This document shows positions 34,201-42,661 of a stretch of 64,000 nucleotides of DNA, piece after piece. Where the stretch lies: contig JAAONU010000004.1 of the NCBI GenBank assembly GCA_012932295.1, positions 7,883,030 to 7,947,029 of the forward strand. Reading direction: 5' to 3'. Position 1 is the first letter of the stretch. Each line of letters opens with the position of its first letter. This stretch comes from Cyclina sinensis (lineage: Eukaryota > Mollusca > Bivalvia > Venerida > Veneridae). The position numbers and the translations under genes are program-made. Under the pieces are notes generated by a model, which worked only from the letters and a program-made list of their open reading frames with translations, was not told where the DNA came from and made no database searches.

Positions 34201-34270
34201 ACTGAATTTCTGTTCGGAATCTTTTCAAATTAGGCGCATCTTTAAACAAATTCTTCTTCCTCTTGGCCAT
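13001..34270 (-). CDS. NOM1: NOM1, nucleolar protein with MIF4G and MA3 domains (14 exons)
   Basis: Exons in order of transcription: 34079-34270, 28895-29026, 27878-28022, 27614-27676, 26171-27086, 25025-25224, 23218-23339, 21797-21890, 21094-21324, 19231-19356, 18749-18876, 17662-17826, 16701-16832, 13001-13276. All introns are GT-AG and phases agree across every junction: 2922 nt, 973 aa, stop TGA. The ATG at 34270 has AAAATC before and G after it. Layout: basic N-terminus (nucleolar-type), conserved GLNKRKKK and DGLDYIL blocks (about 136-159), long acidic low-complexity stretch (about 190-450), YVPPAKR (449-455), MIF4G domain (about 485-690), KWWLVGSAW (about 715), MA3 region (about 784-910). 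The family (yeast Sgd1) acts in the nucleolus in 40S/18S rRNA maturation, and vertebrate NOM1 anchors PP1. A KSVRF match to the PP1-docking RVxF motif lies at 309-313. Vertebrate NOM1 is about 860 aa; the extra length is mainly acidic. Confidence 0.95.
13741..13997. repeat. 34-38-bp minisatellite in NOM1 intron 13, 7 copies
   Basis: Unit TTGATCAGATACGGCATAGC followed by TTAGAACTACAGAC; a TTCC insertion in later units lengthens them from 34 to 38 bp. Units are nearly identical, indicating recent expansion. Confidence 0.92.
14270..16680. mobile_element. Tandem-core element with hairpin ends in NOM1 intron 13
   Basis: Starts ACAAGAAGGCCATGATGGTCCTGG and ends TTATGCTCAGGTGAGCT, the same end types as at 9771-12007. 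The core repeats phrases such as GCTCCATGCAAAATATCTAAG and TAGGGCCAAT at roughly 150-bp intervals. A different repeat is nested at about 14766-15343. Confidence 0.65.
14766..15343. mobile_element. Nested ATGCCCCC repeat, 3 units of ~144 bp
   Basis: Begins CATGCCCCCCCAGCAG and ends in a hairpin TATGCCCCC...GGGGGGCATA (15312-15342). Three units contain GATGACCAACCAGCA at about 14906, 15049 and 15193. Each has a TTGACCTTTGACCT-like phrase. Confidence 0.6.
16701..16832 (-). CDS. NOM1: NOM1 exon 13, MA3 continued
   Basis: Residues 839-882: MAFQFCIWDKFKEIGSL then NNLAKLLNHLIINKAQSLSL. Acceptor TTATTTTCAG, donor AAG|GTTTGT. A tandem-core repeat element begins right after this donor. Confidence 0.93.
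17662..17826 (-). CDS. NOM1: NOM1 exon 12, MA3 start
   Basis: Residues 784-838: DYLDAFEKLIRMGLK, EIVLVIMDCCLQEKKYNPFY, AYLGLKFCEYHRTYQ. Acceptor TTTTCAACAG, donor CAG|GTAAGA. Confidence 0.94.
18749..18876 (-). CDS. NOM1: NOM1 exon 11
   Basis: Residues 741-783: ELARKQRMNTELRRNIFFVI then MTSE. Acceptor GTTTCTTACAG, donor GAG|GTAAGT. Precedes MA3. Confidence 0.93.
19231..19356 (-). CDS. NOM1: NOM1 exon 10, linker
   Basis: Residues 699-741 with the invariant-looking GKWWLVGSAWDG. Acceptor TTGTTCACAG, donor CCTG|GTAATA. Confidence 0.92.
19970..20105. repeat. Intronic segment duplicated at 22218-22350
   Basis: About 135 bp in NOM1 intron 9, including GCCATATTAAGCAAAAGGAC and AACATTCTGAGCCAAAAGAC, recurs with few differences in intron 7 in the same orientation. 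Confidence 0.75.
20175..21019. mobile_element. TA-flanked DNA transposon remnant in NOM1 intron 9
   Basis: Ends CAGTAGATTACCACCTTACG and (reverse complement of the right end) CAGTAAAATTCCTCTATTAA are imperfect inverted repeats, with GACCAC boxes repeated inside both ends. It is flanked by TA on each side, as expected of Tc1/mariner/pogo-type insertions. 845 bp, no transposase ORF. Confidence 0.65.
21094..21324 (-). CDS. NOM1: NOM1 exon 9, MIF4G end
   Basis: Residues 622-699: VGFSLRKDSPSELKDF, RVRFMLEVIMAIRNNNMRKI, PNYDPEHLDHLRKL. Acceptor CATTATGCAG, donor AGAG|GTTGAT (weak). Confidence 0.93.
21797..21890 (-). CDS. NOM1: NOM1 exon 8
   Basis: Residues 591-622: VVNSVLIFDILKKLTENF and EKDVELILLLLR, close to the vertebrate family sequence. 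Acceptor GATGTTTCAG, donor AGAC|GTAAGT. Confidence 0.93.
22218..22350. repeat. Intronic segment duplicated at 19970-20105
   Basis: Second copy of the NOM1 intron duplication, lying in intron 7. Confidence 0.75.
22400..23185. repeat. Decayed ATGCCCC-type tandem-unit repeat in NOM1 intron 7
   Basis: Recurring phrases (GCAGGTCCATGTGAGCCTGACC and variants; ATCCTGTAAAGTTTGAAGG) at 140-150-bp spacing, ending near TATATACCCCTTCTTCAAAT. Resembles the repeat at 14766-15343 but more diverged. Confidence 0.5.
23218..23339 (-). CDS. NOM1: NOM1 exon 7
   Basis: Residues 550-590: GAAFLQHFAKRFKQL through VVVLMAHLFNFK. Acceptor TTATTTTAG, donor AAG|GTAAGT. Ends in phase 0. Confidence 0.93.
24293..24923. mobile_element. 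Inverted-repeat element (MITE-like) in NOM1 intron 6
   Basis: The ends are long inverted repeats: TATTATTGGGTAATAATACA plus AAGATG on the left and its exact reverse complement on the right, each itself partly palindromic. Inside is a direct duplication of about 180 bp (from about 24546 and 24726) containing TTGTTACGGTCCAGTGTGCC in both copies. No transposase ORF. Confidence 0.7.
25025..25224 (-). CDS. NOM1: NOM1 exon 6, MIF4G start
   Basis: Residues 483-550: ASENNMQPISAEIENLYLS through MMLVAILHGNVGSEV. First helical repeats of MIF4G. Acceptor TTTTTCTGCAG, donor GTTG|GTAATG. Confidence 0.93.
25551..25625 (+). mobile_element. tRNA-derived SINE fragment in NOM1 intron 5
   Basis: GTGGCTTAGTAGCTCAG (A-box-like) and CATTGGTTTGAGTTCCTG (B-box-like) in correct order. 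Arms do not fold into a complete tRNA. Confidence 0.4.
26171..27086 (-). CDS. NOM1: NOM1 exon 5, acidic exon
   Basis: 916 nt, residues 178-483. Mostly Asp/Glu/Ser runs with a basic island holding KKQKQKKSVRF, then GRLRDPQGNIV, YVPPAKR and the start of MIF4G. The repetitive GAT/GAA codons create a spurious poly-Ser ORF on the other strand. Donor AACAG|GTAGAT. Confidence 0.93.
27614..27676 (-). CDS. NOM1: NOM1 exon 4
   Basis: A 63-nt micro-exon, residues 157-178 (ILDVVDTDKMQALTDLGDDT). Acceptor ACATATAAG, donor ACAG|GTAAGT. Confidence 0.88.
27878..28022 (-). CDS. NOM1: NOM1 exon 3
   Basis: Residues 109-157 (first base of codon 157). Contains the family block LEKKLGLNKRKKK and ends in DGLDY. 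The donor (GACT|GTATCC) is weak, but it is the only one that keeps frame with exon 4 and restores the conserved DGLDYIL. Confidence 0.85.
28895..29026 (-). CDS. NOM1: NOM1 exon 2
   Basis: Residues 65-108, entirely charged and likely helical (IPSKEEIEKAKQEHADRQ...). Acceptor CACTGCAG, donor CAG|GTGTGT. 132 nt, phase 0 at both ends. Confidence 0.85.
29280..30055. repeat. Tandem-unit repeat in NOM1 intron 1 (~145-bp units)
   Basis: Units with GTGCAAACATGAA(A/C)TAAAT at about 29478, 29617, 29770 and 29918, and CAAGGTCAAGGTCATTC motifs. Ends near TGTCCTCCTTCGAGGGCATA. Confidence 0.6.
31745..31945 (+). mobile_element. SINE-like segment with GATGAGACGTTAAAC core
   Basis: A B-box-like GAGATCGATCCCCC is followed by CAGATGAGACGTTAAACAGA and GGTCCCATGTATCAG, a phrase I recognise from tRNA-derived SINE families widespread in marine invertebrates. 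The A box is unclear. Confidence 0.45.
32380..32793 (+). mobile_element. 5'-truncated non-LTR retrotransposon (LINE) 3' end
   Basis: The frame from about 32391 encodes ECRIKYLPK, WPDLRKFEKSINSSNKRTI and LLKQAFKSRN, the pattern of the C-terminal tail after the Zn-knuckle in many LINE reverse-transcriptase proteins (LRxKYxPKxx...KF..LM.S.N...I..L..F...AF..R). It is followed by a short 3' UTR and a (TTG)n tail at 32770-32793. The reverse-transcriptase domain itself is absent. Confidence 0.55.
34079..34270 (-). CDS. NOM1: NOM1 exon 1
   Basis: Residues 1-64, strongly basic (MAKRKKN, RKQKRKEARLEKKSRKN). Starts at ATG 34270 and ends at CCC|GTTAGT. Phase 0 at its end, matching exon 2. The last bases sit 5 kb from exon 2, across the largest intron. 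Confidence 0.85.
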
Positions 34271-34299
34271 GATTTTAAACAAATGATCTATTTCAAAAT

Positions 34300-36000
34300 G
34301 TGTATTATCAAAACATGAGTTTACTGGACGCAGCCATTAGCCTGTTTGAATTCAATAACTGCCTCCATAAAGCTCATGGAATAAAATTCTTAGATTGTGA
34401 CCAATTATATTGTGCGACTTGGAGCTGGAATAAATCAATTAAAATTCAACTTATTACTGCCAAAGTTAATACTCACTACACTAGACAGGTGCGTGTCAGC
34501 AAAATTAGAATTGTCAAAGATAAAAACAAAGTAAACAAAATTTTTACTAAAGATTTTACTTAAACATTAATTGTGAACAATTAAAATCCACTAAACTTGT
34601 CCAATCAACTGCTAAAAGCTGGTACAGTTGGGGTAGCCTTAATCTCGGTCGGTATTTCGTTCCAGAGTCGTATAGTCCTTTGGAATAATGAGTTTATGTG
34701 ATTTTGTGTTTTTGACTGAGGAATTTGTTATTTCTTGTATCTGTTTATTTTTCATTTTTTATAGCATGACCAGGCTGACATTTACCTTTTGTAGTCGTTA
34801 TCAATTTAGATAAAAAGAAGCACTTCACAACCTAAATATGGTGCGTTCTATCGGTTGACCGGTGACTGAAAAATCGCTACTTTTGTTAAAGCGTTTCTAA
34901 GTAAATATTCTTTCAATATTCGTTTTTTTTAAAACTTAACAATAAATGCACAAACTTTATTGTGGTGTCGGTTGAATTTTTTACTTTCGTTTCCCTTTAA
35001 TGTGTTCCATCAGTTTAGTTGCTATACATGTTAGGCAAAGGCATTTTATCTTAACCAATAATTTGAACTACATATACATTAATGTGACATTATCAGAAAT
35101 GGTGCAAGACCAAAGTCTATGTATCACTAGTTCAAGTTTTAAGTCAAGAACAAGGAAGTCTTCCAGTTCAAGATATATGCCTTGCCCTTTTTACTCTTTT
35201 GTATGTGATCATAAACAGCTATGATGCAGTGAACCTTAAACTTAAATCTTATCTGAAATCTTCTTTGAGGAACAAGAGATTGTAATTAAAACCCCGAAAA
35301 GTGCGTTCAATATAGACACTGAATGTTCTCCACATTTTTATCTAGTTCGATAAGACATATTTTCCTTTTCTTTATTCTCGATTTTAATTTAGACAAACGA
35401 AATTCATCTTTCGCGTTTTTATCAATATTGTATTATTAGCTTTTTAATAAAAGAACGTTGATTAACATTTCAGATGTGTTAACCTGTTTGTTTCAACTAT
35501 ATTTTCTCTCACATCTTCTGCTCTTATGTTGGCACATCAACTATTTTAAATAGATCTTCCCATTAAAGTCAGCCCATCAGTCCTCGAACTTGCTAATATC
35601 TGAACCATATACATCAGAGACATAGATGTAATATACGTCTCTGCATACATGTAGCTTATTTCTCCTCGTGCGAACTTCATGCAAGTTTTTTTTTATAAGA
35701 AGGTGTGATATAGGAAATGTTTTTAATATTTTTCCAGTCCATATATTCAAACTTTTTTTTTAAATTTAAACGATCTACATGAATTGCGAAAATCCATTGA
35801 TTGTTTTTTAAAGGATAATGTGTTTTCTACAAAATAATGTTGTTTGTTTCTTCTCTGCTATAACTTGACCACAAAATCAACAAATTAGCGGTTGCCCTTG
35901 CATGTTCTTATTAGTTACGCTTTATAAGGGGAGATAAACTTGCATAGGGATTTTCAACGTATTTCAATCGATTCAATTTTGAAGAACAATTTAAATTACA
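34300..36000. other. Region upstream of NOM1, no gene supported
   Basis: AT-rich. The plus-strand 87-codon ORF at 34300-34563 opens just beside the NOM1 start and could be a divergent transcript, but it has no recognisable domain or splice site. No TATA box or clear CpG island. Confidence 0.3.
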
Positions 36001-36393
36001 TCAAACAGCGCCTAACTGCGGAATACTTCGATTGTTTGCCAATAAATTTTGTGAGAGCTTACAATTTTCACTTTTAATATCGAAACTAAGGAAGTAAAAG
36101 CAGAATATCAACTGATATCTTCTAAACGAAAGAGGTATTTTTCTTGATTTCTTTGCCTGAATTACTTCCCATTCTTTTGAGATCTTTGGGTAGCTCGACA
36201 TGATTTCTAACATGACCGAGATTTTATCAGAACGTTCCACATGCCATATTTTCCCCAAAATGTATCTGTCCTGGCATTCAGAAGCTAAAATATTCTTCTG
36301 CAGTTCTGTAAAGGGGAACTTCATGACAGAAATTGTCATTTGGTTGAAACACCTAAATAAATTTATTAATGAATGTCTCGTGGTCAAGTTCAT
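36001..36393 (-). CDS. Hypothetical 130-aa ORF, unrecognised
   Basis: ATG-initiated open frame with protein-like composition in its first 90 codons (KFPFTELQKNIL, YILGKIWHVERSDKI, EWEVIQAKKSRKIPLSFRRY), less convincing afterwards. A possible donor (ATT|GTAAGC) near codon 110 could end an exon. I recognise no family. It may be a small gene, one exon of a larger gene, or chance. Confidence 0.3.
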   Translation of the reverse strand: MNLTTRHSLINLFRCFNQMTISVMKFPFTELQKNILASECQDRYILGKIWHVERSDKISVMLEIMSSYPKISKEWEVIQAKKSRKIPLSFRRYQLIFCFYFLSFDIKSENCKLSQNLLANNRSIPQLGAV

Positions 36394-37242
36394 TTGACAC
36401 TCATAGGTCAGGAAGTAGTTTCAAGATCAAATTACAACTAAAAGCAAAATGAATTACTGGATAAAAGTATTATTGTATTTGTAAAGATATTAACTGTGTA
36501 AAGAACTGTGAAGCATTAAATGTAATGAAGTGGCACTGGTATCATGACATTGATTTTTTCTCAGATCATTCAAGTTCCTGGTTTTTCCAAAGTTACATTG
36601 TTTTGTTATGTATTGAATTCAACTGAATGGCCTATTATGGCCCTGCCTATACAAAAATTCAAAAACAATAGTACACAATAAACCTTCACAACAAATGTAT
36701 TTGAAATTTTGGTTTTAATTTTACCAAAAGACTCATACATTTTGTAATTGGTAAATGTAAAATGTACAGTTTCATTAGGGTCGTTTCATTAAGAGTTCAG
36801 CCAATTCAGGTAAGTTATGACCCTAATTAATTTCGCGCAAATGTTGTCGTCAAATATCGCCAATATATTTTGTGAAGTCAACATCATTTTCCTCATTGCC
36901 GCGGCATATATTTTTTCCTTTTCCACACAAAAAGGCAGAAAATGTGAGTTCCTACTGGCACATCCTGTATTGAGTTGAAAGTCATGTGTTTGTAGACTGG
37001 TTTAATTTTTTTTCACTTAATTTTCATCCTATTAATTGAGAAAGTAATGCTTTGCCGCTGTTTTCACCCCTTTTAAAATGTGAAAAAGAATGTGCACCTG
37101 AAGCAATATCAAGAATAACTTTACAACTGAATATCAGACATGTACGGAACTTGTAACAAGTATGTTTTGAAAGATTGTCATGTGCTCCGTATTACCTGTT
37201 TATTCATGAAAGTATCTGATTTTTTAATCCTTTGCTCAGTCA

Positions 37243-37420
37243 GTGATTTTAAGTATACAACATGTTATAGTCTGCCTACTGTGACTGTTAATATTAATAG
37301 TGATTTTAAGTATACAACATGTTAAAGTCTGCCTACTGTGACTGTTTATATTAATAGTGATTTTAAGTATACAACATGTTAAAGTCTGCCTACTGTGACT
37401 TTTAATATTAATTTAAGTAA
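37243..37420. repeat. 59-bp tandem repeat, 3 copies
   Basis: Unit AGTGATTTTAAGTATACAAC followed by ATGTTAAAGTCTGCC and TACTGTGACTGTTAATATTA repeats at 37243, 37302 and 37361. Confidence 0.92.
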
Positions 37421-37895
37421 CAGCTTAAACCATTAAATCTTTAAAGTTTAATTACTGCTTTCCCATAGGAATGTTTATATAATGAGTGAATTGTCCACTA
37501 TTATAGGTACAACCACTTGTAGGTAAGTAAATCTAAAAAAATAAAATTAAAATATAAAGTGCTAAAATTCACTGAGAAATGTTGTTAGTATCATGACCTA
37601 TAGGTGCCCCTGTTGATTGCTTATATTCTAAATGATAAAGTATTTTATTTGTGTTAGTGATAAAAATTTGAAAATTCATCAGTGTTATGTCTGCTGGCAA
37701 TCTCAGTTGGCTCTAACTGGCAAATGTTAATTCCAGTTGGCGAATTTGTTGGCGACAACTTAATACTTACCAGAAGAAACCCTGCAAACAACACTTTCTA
37801 TATATCTGAATAAATGTCATTGTTACCAGTACTTAGTCTAAAAGCATTCAACTCAGATATCAGCTTGCTTGATTTGTTCATCGACATGATACTGC

Positions 37896-38109
37896 TTAAC
37901 CCTGAACATGCTGAAATTTTGTAATAGATTTGCCCAGCTTTGCATTTGGAACAGTCCATTCAAAGTTTAAGGGATTTTAATATTAAAATACAAAAATGGA
38001 GCTACCAACAGTATAGAGTCTGGTCAGACTGCACGGATGTGCAGGCTGGCCTGGCTCTATACTAGTGGCAAAGGCTAATCACTTTCGGTTCCAGCAGGTT
38101 AAGGGTTAA
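37896..38109. mobile_element. Small hairpin element, opposite orientation to 4175-4504
   Basis: TTAACCCTGAACATGCTGAA ... CAGCAGGTTAAGGGTTAA. Carries the inverted hairpin AGTATAGAGTCTGGTCAGAC / CTGGCCTGGCTCTATACT but only one 59-bp unit, against three in the other copy. Confidence 0.7.
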
Positions 38110-40310
38110 TAATCATTAACGATTATGACTGGCAGGCATTGGTTGTTCACAGTATCAGGTATATTGTAAGTATCATAAAAGCATTAGTAATCTCATAGAA
38201 AAATAAAGAAAATCATGATATTTTCTGTCACTTGTCATTTATATAATATTAGATCCAGTCACAAGGTGTGGTCATTTGATTTTTTTTCTTTAACATAATT
38301 ATGTATTCACAATAAGAAAAAGTTCCTAGTTTACTAAGGTTGGCAAAATGCTTAACAGTTGGTTGAGGTATAAATGAGGTAACGAAACCAGCATCTCACA
38401 GGTATTAAGATCTGCTGTTATTATGTAAATGAGTTCTTCTGGTATGAGAAAGGAGTTAATACACAACAACAGGAAGCTGACCTCTCAGTTTTATTATCTT
38501 GAGGCAGATGTCAGGTGCAAAATTATTATTGTCTGTTATATTATTTGTTCTACTATGTGTAACTGTAAGAGTGTCTATTGTTAAATCTTAACAGTTTACT
38601 GTAAGTGGGACCTTTAAATGTAATTCAGTTCACCAGAAAATCGCCTGGCAGTCTGATGATCTTCTCTCATTATTTTTTTGCCCAGATCTGTTAAAAATTA
38701 CATTCTCAATGGCAAGGATATAGATTAAAACTCACCCTGTCCAGATCAAATTTAAAGCTGTTTTAGCTGTTGTTCAGTAAATTCTGATAGTTTTTTCTAT
38801 TGTACCACTTGTAACTTTTTACTAGTGTTTCTGAAAGTGATGACATTTAAATATATTTTACAGTATCGTAAATGGTTGAAAACTTGCAAAGACATTTTAA
38901 GAAAAAGTCTTGTCTGTATATTCACCTGTAAAGGCCACTAGTGCTGATAGTGAAAGAAACAAACCATGATAGTCTCAGCAGTTTTTTAGGAATTTATCTT
39001 AGCTGCATGATATATTCAGTAACTGTGAGGTCATTTATGACGTATCTGAAAAAGCTTCATATGTATTGTTTTTGTGTGACTATGAATAGGGAAATCCTGT
39101 CTAAAACATGACTATGATTAACATTTCTATGATTTAAGTTTCAGTAATGACTGAAGATATTTGAATTATCTCCCTTGGGAGTATAATCCAAAAAATTAAC
39201 ATTTAGTAACATCAGCCTTCAGAAATGGCCTCCTGGCTTTTTGCTTTTGTTTGAGTGAATGGGAAAACTCAACTTTTTTAAAATAGGCCACTTGTTTTGA
39301 ATCTGAGGAAATTTTTTCCATGGAGATGTTTTAAGTGATGAGTGAATTTCCTTTATATATTATAACAAGCTTTGGCGTAGAAGCTCTGTCTGGTGGGCAC
39401 AGTTCAACTTTTTTTTTTTTCAGATAGCATCTTTTCATTTTCTGAAGGACAAATTTTTCATTTCAACCAGATCTTAAAACAGAAAACTAGTTAAGAATAA
39501 AAATTTGATTTGATTGGGCTCTTGGTGGGCGCAGTACATGTCTGAAGTAAAAATAATTTAACCAAAGTAAAGGTCAAGGTCATATTACGTAGCAAGAGCA
39601 CCTGTTGTCCAGAGAATAGGTTTAACTTGTGATCACTTAATCTTTTACTTTATGAAAGTAGTTAAATTTGAGACACATCTCATAATTTGTTTTGAAAAAG
39701 AAGCTGTATTTTTAAGTAAAACTGACTTCATAGAAAACAATATATATATGCGAGATAACTATAAGGTATATTGTTACTTTAAGCTGAAACTCATGTTTTC
39801 ACATTCACAAAAAATTATGAAGTATTTGATGAACGTGGAAATGGAACTGTTGGGTACCCAAACAGGGGTATATACAATCTACATGTTTGTATGTTTCCAA
39901 ACCTTTGTTGAGAACCTGTCAGTCTTCATGGTTACTAAATAATGGTATATCATTAGCTTACAATTTTTGTCCAGCTGTCTCAACTAATTATGTGGATAAA
40001 GTTACATTCAGACATGTTTATCTTGAGTGTTTATTACCAGCTGTTCATAATAAACAAAATAAACTAAGCTTCCAGGTGCTTGGAGATTTCAATTAGAATG
40101 TCAGTTATTTAAAGTTAATAATATTATATAGAGTGCTAGTTTTGAAATGTTAATTCAGTATTCCTTATAGTTTGTTACCAGATAGTTTAAAGGAGTTTTA
40201 TAAGGGGAACCAATGCTACTTAAAATAAGACAGGTGTTTCAAATATTCCCTCCTACTTTCCCCCAAAACATAAATGTAAATCATTGCCCCAGGAGAAGAA
40301 AATTGACTTA
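38110..40310. other. AT-rich spacer, no gene seen
   Basis: Several short ORFs (for example 39652-39942, plus) without domains, good composition or splice context. An isolated AAAGGTCAAGGTCATA at about 39570 is likely a remnant of a dispersed repeat. Confidence 0.4.
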
Positions 40311-40729
40311 CTTTATAGAATGTCTTAAAATCACTGTGAGTTAATGCTAGTTAAATTGAAATATATGAGGACAAACTTTGTAGAATGTCTTCTTAAAATC
40401 ACTGAGTTAAGTTGAAATATATGTGGATAAACTTTGTAGAATGTTTTCGTTAAAATCACTATGAGTTAATTTGAATTATATGTGGATAAATTCTTAAAGT
40501 CACTGTGAGTTAATTTGAGTTAATATATAAGCATAAACTTTATAGAAAGTCTTTTTAAAATCAGTGTGAGTAAAATTGAAATGTATATGGATAAACTCTA
40601 TATAATGTCTTCTTAAAATCAGTGTGAGTAAAATTGAAATATATATGGATAAACTCTATAAAATGTCTTCTTAAAAATCACTGTGAGTAAAATTGAGTAG
40701 AATTGAAATATATATGGATAAACTCTATA
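40311..40729. repeat. ~60-75-bp minisatellite, left part
   Basis: Units ATGTCTTCTTAAAATCACTG then TGAGTAAAATTGAAATATAT then GGATAAACTCTATA. Interrupted at 40730 and resumed at 42096. Confidence 0.88.
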
Positions 40730-42095
40730 CACTGGGACCCCGTTATAGCGCTCTAGTTGGGGTCCAAGGTTTCAGACCGCGATATAAACGGGGTTCCGAT
40801 ATATAACGCGCCTACCGAGATCGTATAGTTGACCTGTTGAATTTGCTAGTATTACCCCACCCACCAACATGTAACTGTATCATTATGTTAAAGTTAAAAC
40901 ATTCAAAAGAACCAACTTTGTTTGTAAACCACTCAAGATACATTTTGTATAGAGAAAATATTATTTGGTAAAATATTACCTGCTTTGTTTAAAAAAAAAA
41001 AACCAGATAAAAATCGCATAAGAAAAATGTAAACATAAGCAATTCCCGGGAAAACCGCGGCATAAGCGTTACGAAAGTAAAACCGTGAAAATCGGTAAGT
41101 TACAATGTGTAACGCTGCACGTAATTCAATGTACCTGTTTTGATGTATCTACCTGTCGTTCCTGTTTTCTATGCCGAAGAATTCCGTCATCTTTCGCTGC
41201 ACTGACTTGTGTCTGGCATCCATCCTGGCATCATGTATAGATTTGTTACTGACTGAACTTTAGATACGGTGTCGCGCTTTGAAGTTCTTTGCAGTCCTGT
41301 AATATCTTCGTGAGATACAACAAACTTTGTGCCGTTCGATAGAAAACAAATTTTCAGCTAGTGTTTGTTACTCAGTTCATCGATGTTTGCGCCTCAGAGC
41401 TTCGGATTTGAGGTTTTCATAACAGTTTGATACCTAACTGATCATCGATCACAACGAACAGAGAAGCGGATTAACGCCAGACTTTGCATGCTTTTCACAC
41501 TTTTTGCGCCCTAGAGCATCCTAATTACGTAGTTAATTGTGTTTCGCTGACACATTAAACAAGCGTTGTTATGGATACATCACGTAAGATACGGTGCCGC
41601 GCTTTGAAGTTCTTTGCAGTCCTGTAATATCTTCGTGAGATACAACGAACTTTGTGCCGTTCAATAGAAAACGCAAGGTTTTTAAACAGATTTTCGGCTT
41701 GTGTTTGTTGCTCAGTTCATCGATGTTTGCGCGTCAGAGCTTCGAATTTGAGGTTTTCATAACAGTTTGATACCTGACTGATCATCGATCACAACGAACA
41801 GAGAAGCGGATTAACGCCAGACTTTGCATGTTTTTCACACTTTTCCCGCCCTAGAGCGTCCTTATTACGTAGTTAATTGTACTTCACTGACACATTAAAC
41901 AAGCGTTGTTATGGATACAGCACGTAAGATATGCATGTAAAATAATTATGGTCGGTGAAAAATAAATACGTTTATTTTTTTATTTTTTATTTATTTATTT
42001 TTTTTATTTTTTTTTTTGGGGGGGGGAGCCATGACCCTTGAGCGCTATACTGAGGTTAGCGTTATAACGGGGCGCGTAGTAACGGGATCCGAGTG
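40730..42095. mobile_element. TA-flanked DNA transposon remnant inside a minisatellite
   Basis: Left end CACTGGGACCCCGTTATAGC and right end (reverse complement) CACTCGGATCCCGTTACTAC are inverted repeats flanked by TA. Removing the element rejoins the minisatellite unit. The interior contains a direct duplication of about 320 bp (about 41256-41580 and 41585-41940, sharing GGTGTCGCGCTTTGAAGTTC-type sequence) and poly-T/G near the right end. Ends resemble pogo/Tigger-type termini; no transposase ORF. Confidence 0.7.
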
Positions 42096-42560
42096 TATTA
42101 TGCTTCTTAAATCAGTGTGAGTAAAATTGAAATACATATGCATAAACTCTATATAATGTCTTCTTAAAATCACTGTGAGGAAAATTGAAATATATATGGA
42201 TAAACTCTATATAATGTCTTCTTAAAATCACTGTGAGTAAAATTGAAATATATATGGATAAAGTCTATATGTCTTCTTAAAATCACTGTGAGTAAAATTG
42301 AGTAGAATTGAAATATATTTGAATAAACTTCATAGAATCTCCTTTAAAATCACTGTGAGTAAAATTGAAATATATGTGGATAAACTCTGTATAATGTCTT
42401 CTTAAAATCTCTGTGAGTTAAATTGAGTAGAATTGAAATATAATTATGTGAATAAACTTTATAGAATCTCCTTTAAAATTACTGTGAATATAATTGAAAT
42501 ATATGTGGATAAACCTTAGAGAATCTCCTTTAAAATTAGTGTGAGTTAAATTTAAATGTT
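42096..42560. repeat. ~60-75-bp minisatellite, right part
   Basis: Continuation of the array at 40311-40729, same units and orientation. Confidence 0.88.
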
Positions 42561-42661
42561 ATTATGTAGATAATGTTGGAGCTAAATACATATTAAGTTG
42601 AATAATAGGTATAAAGTGGCAAAAAGGTCCTGTATGTAAAGGGTTGGTTAGCTAGTTTAGG

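Noticed and set aside
34300..34563. 87-codon plus-strand ORF divergent to NOM1
   Set aside because: Position is suggestive, but composition is AT-driven and no domain, splice site or strong start context supports it.
39652..39942. 96-codon plus-strand ORF
   Set aside because: Low-complexity AT-rich codons, no domain, no flanking splice signals.
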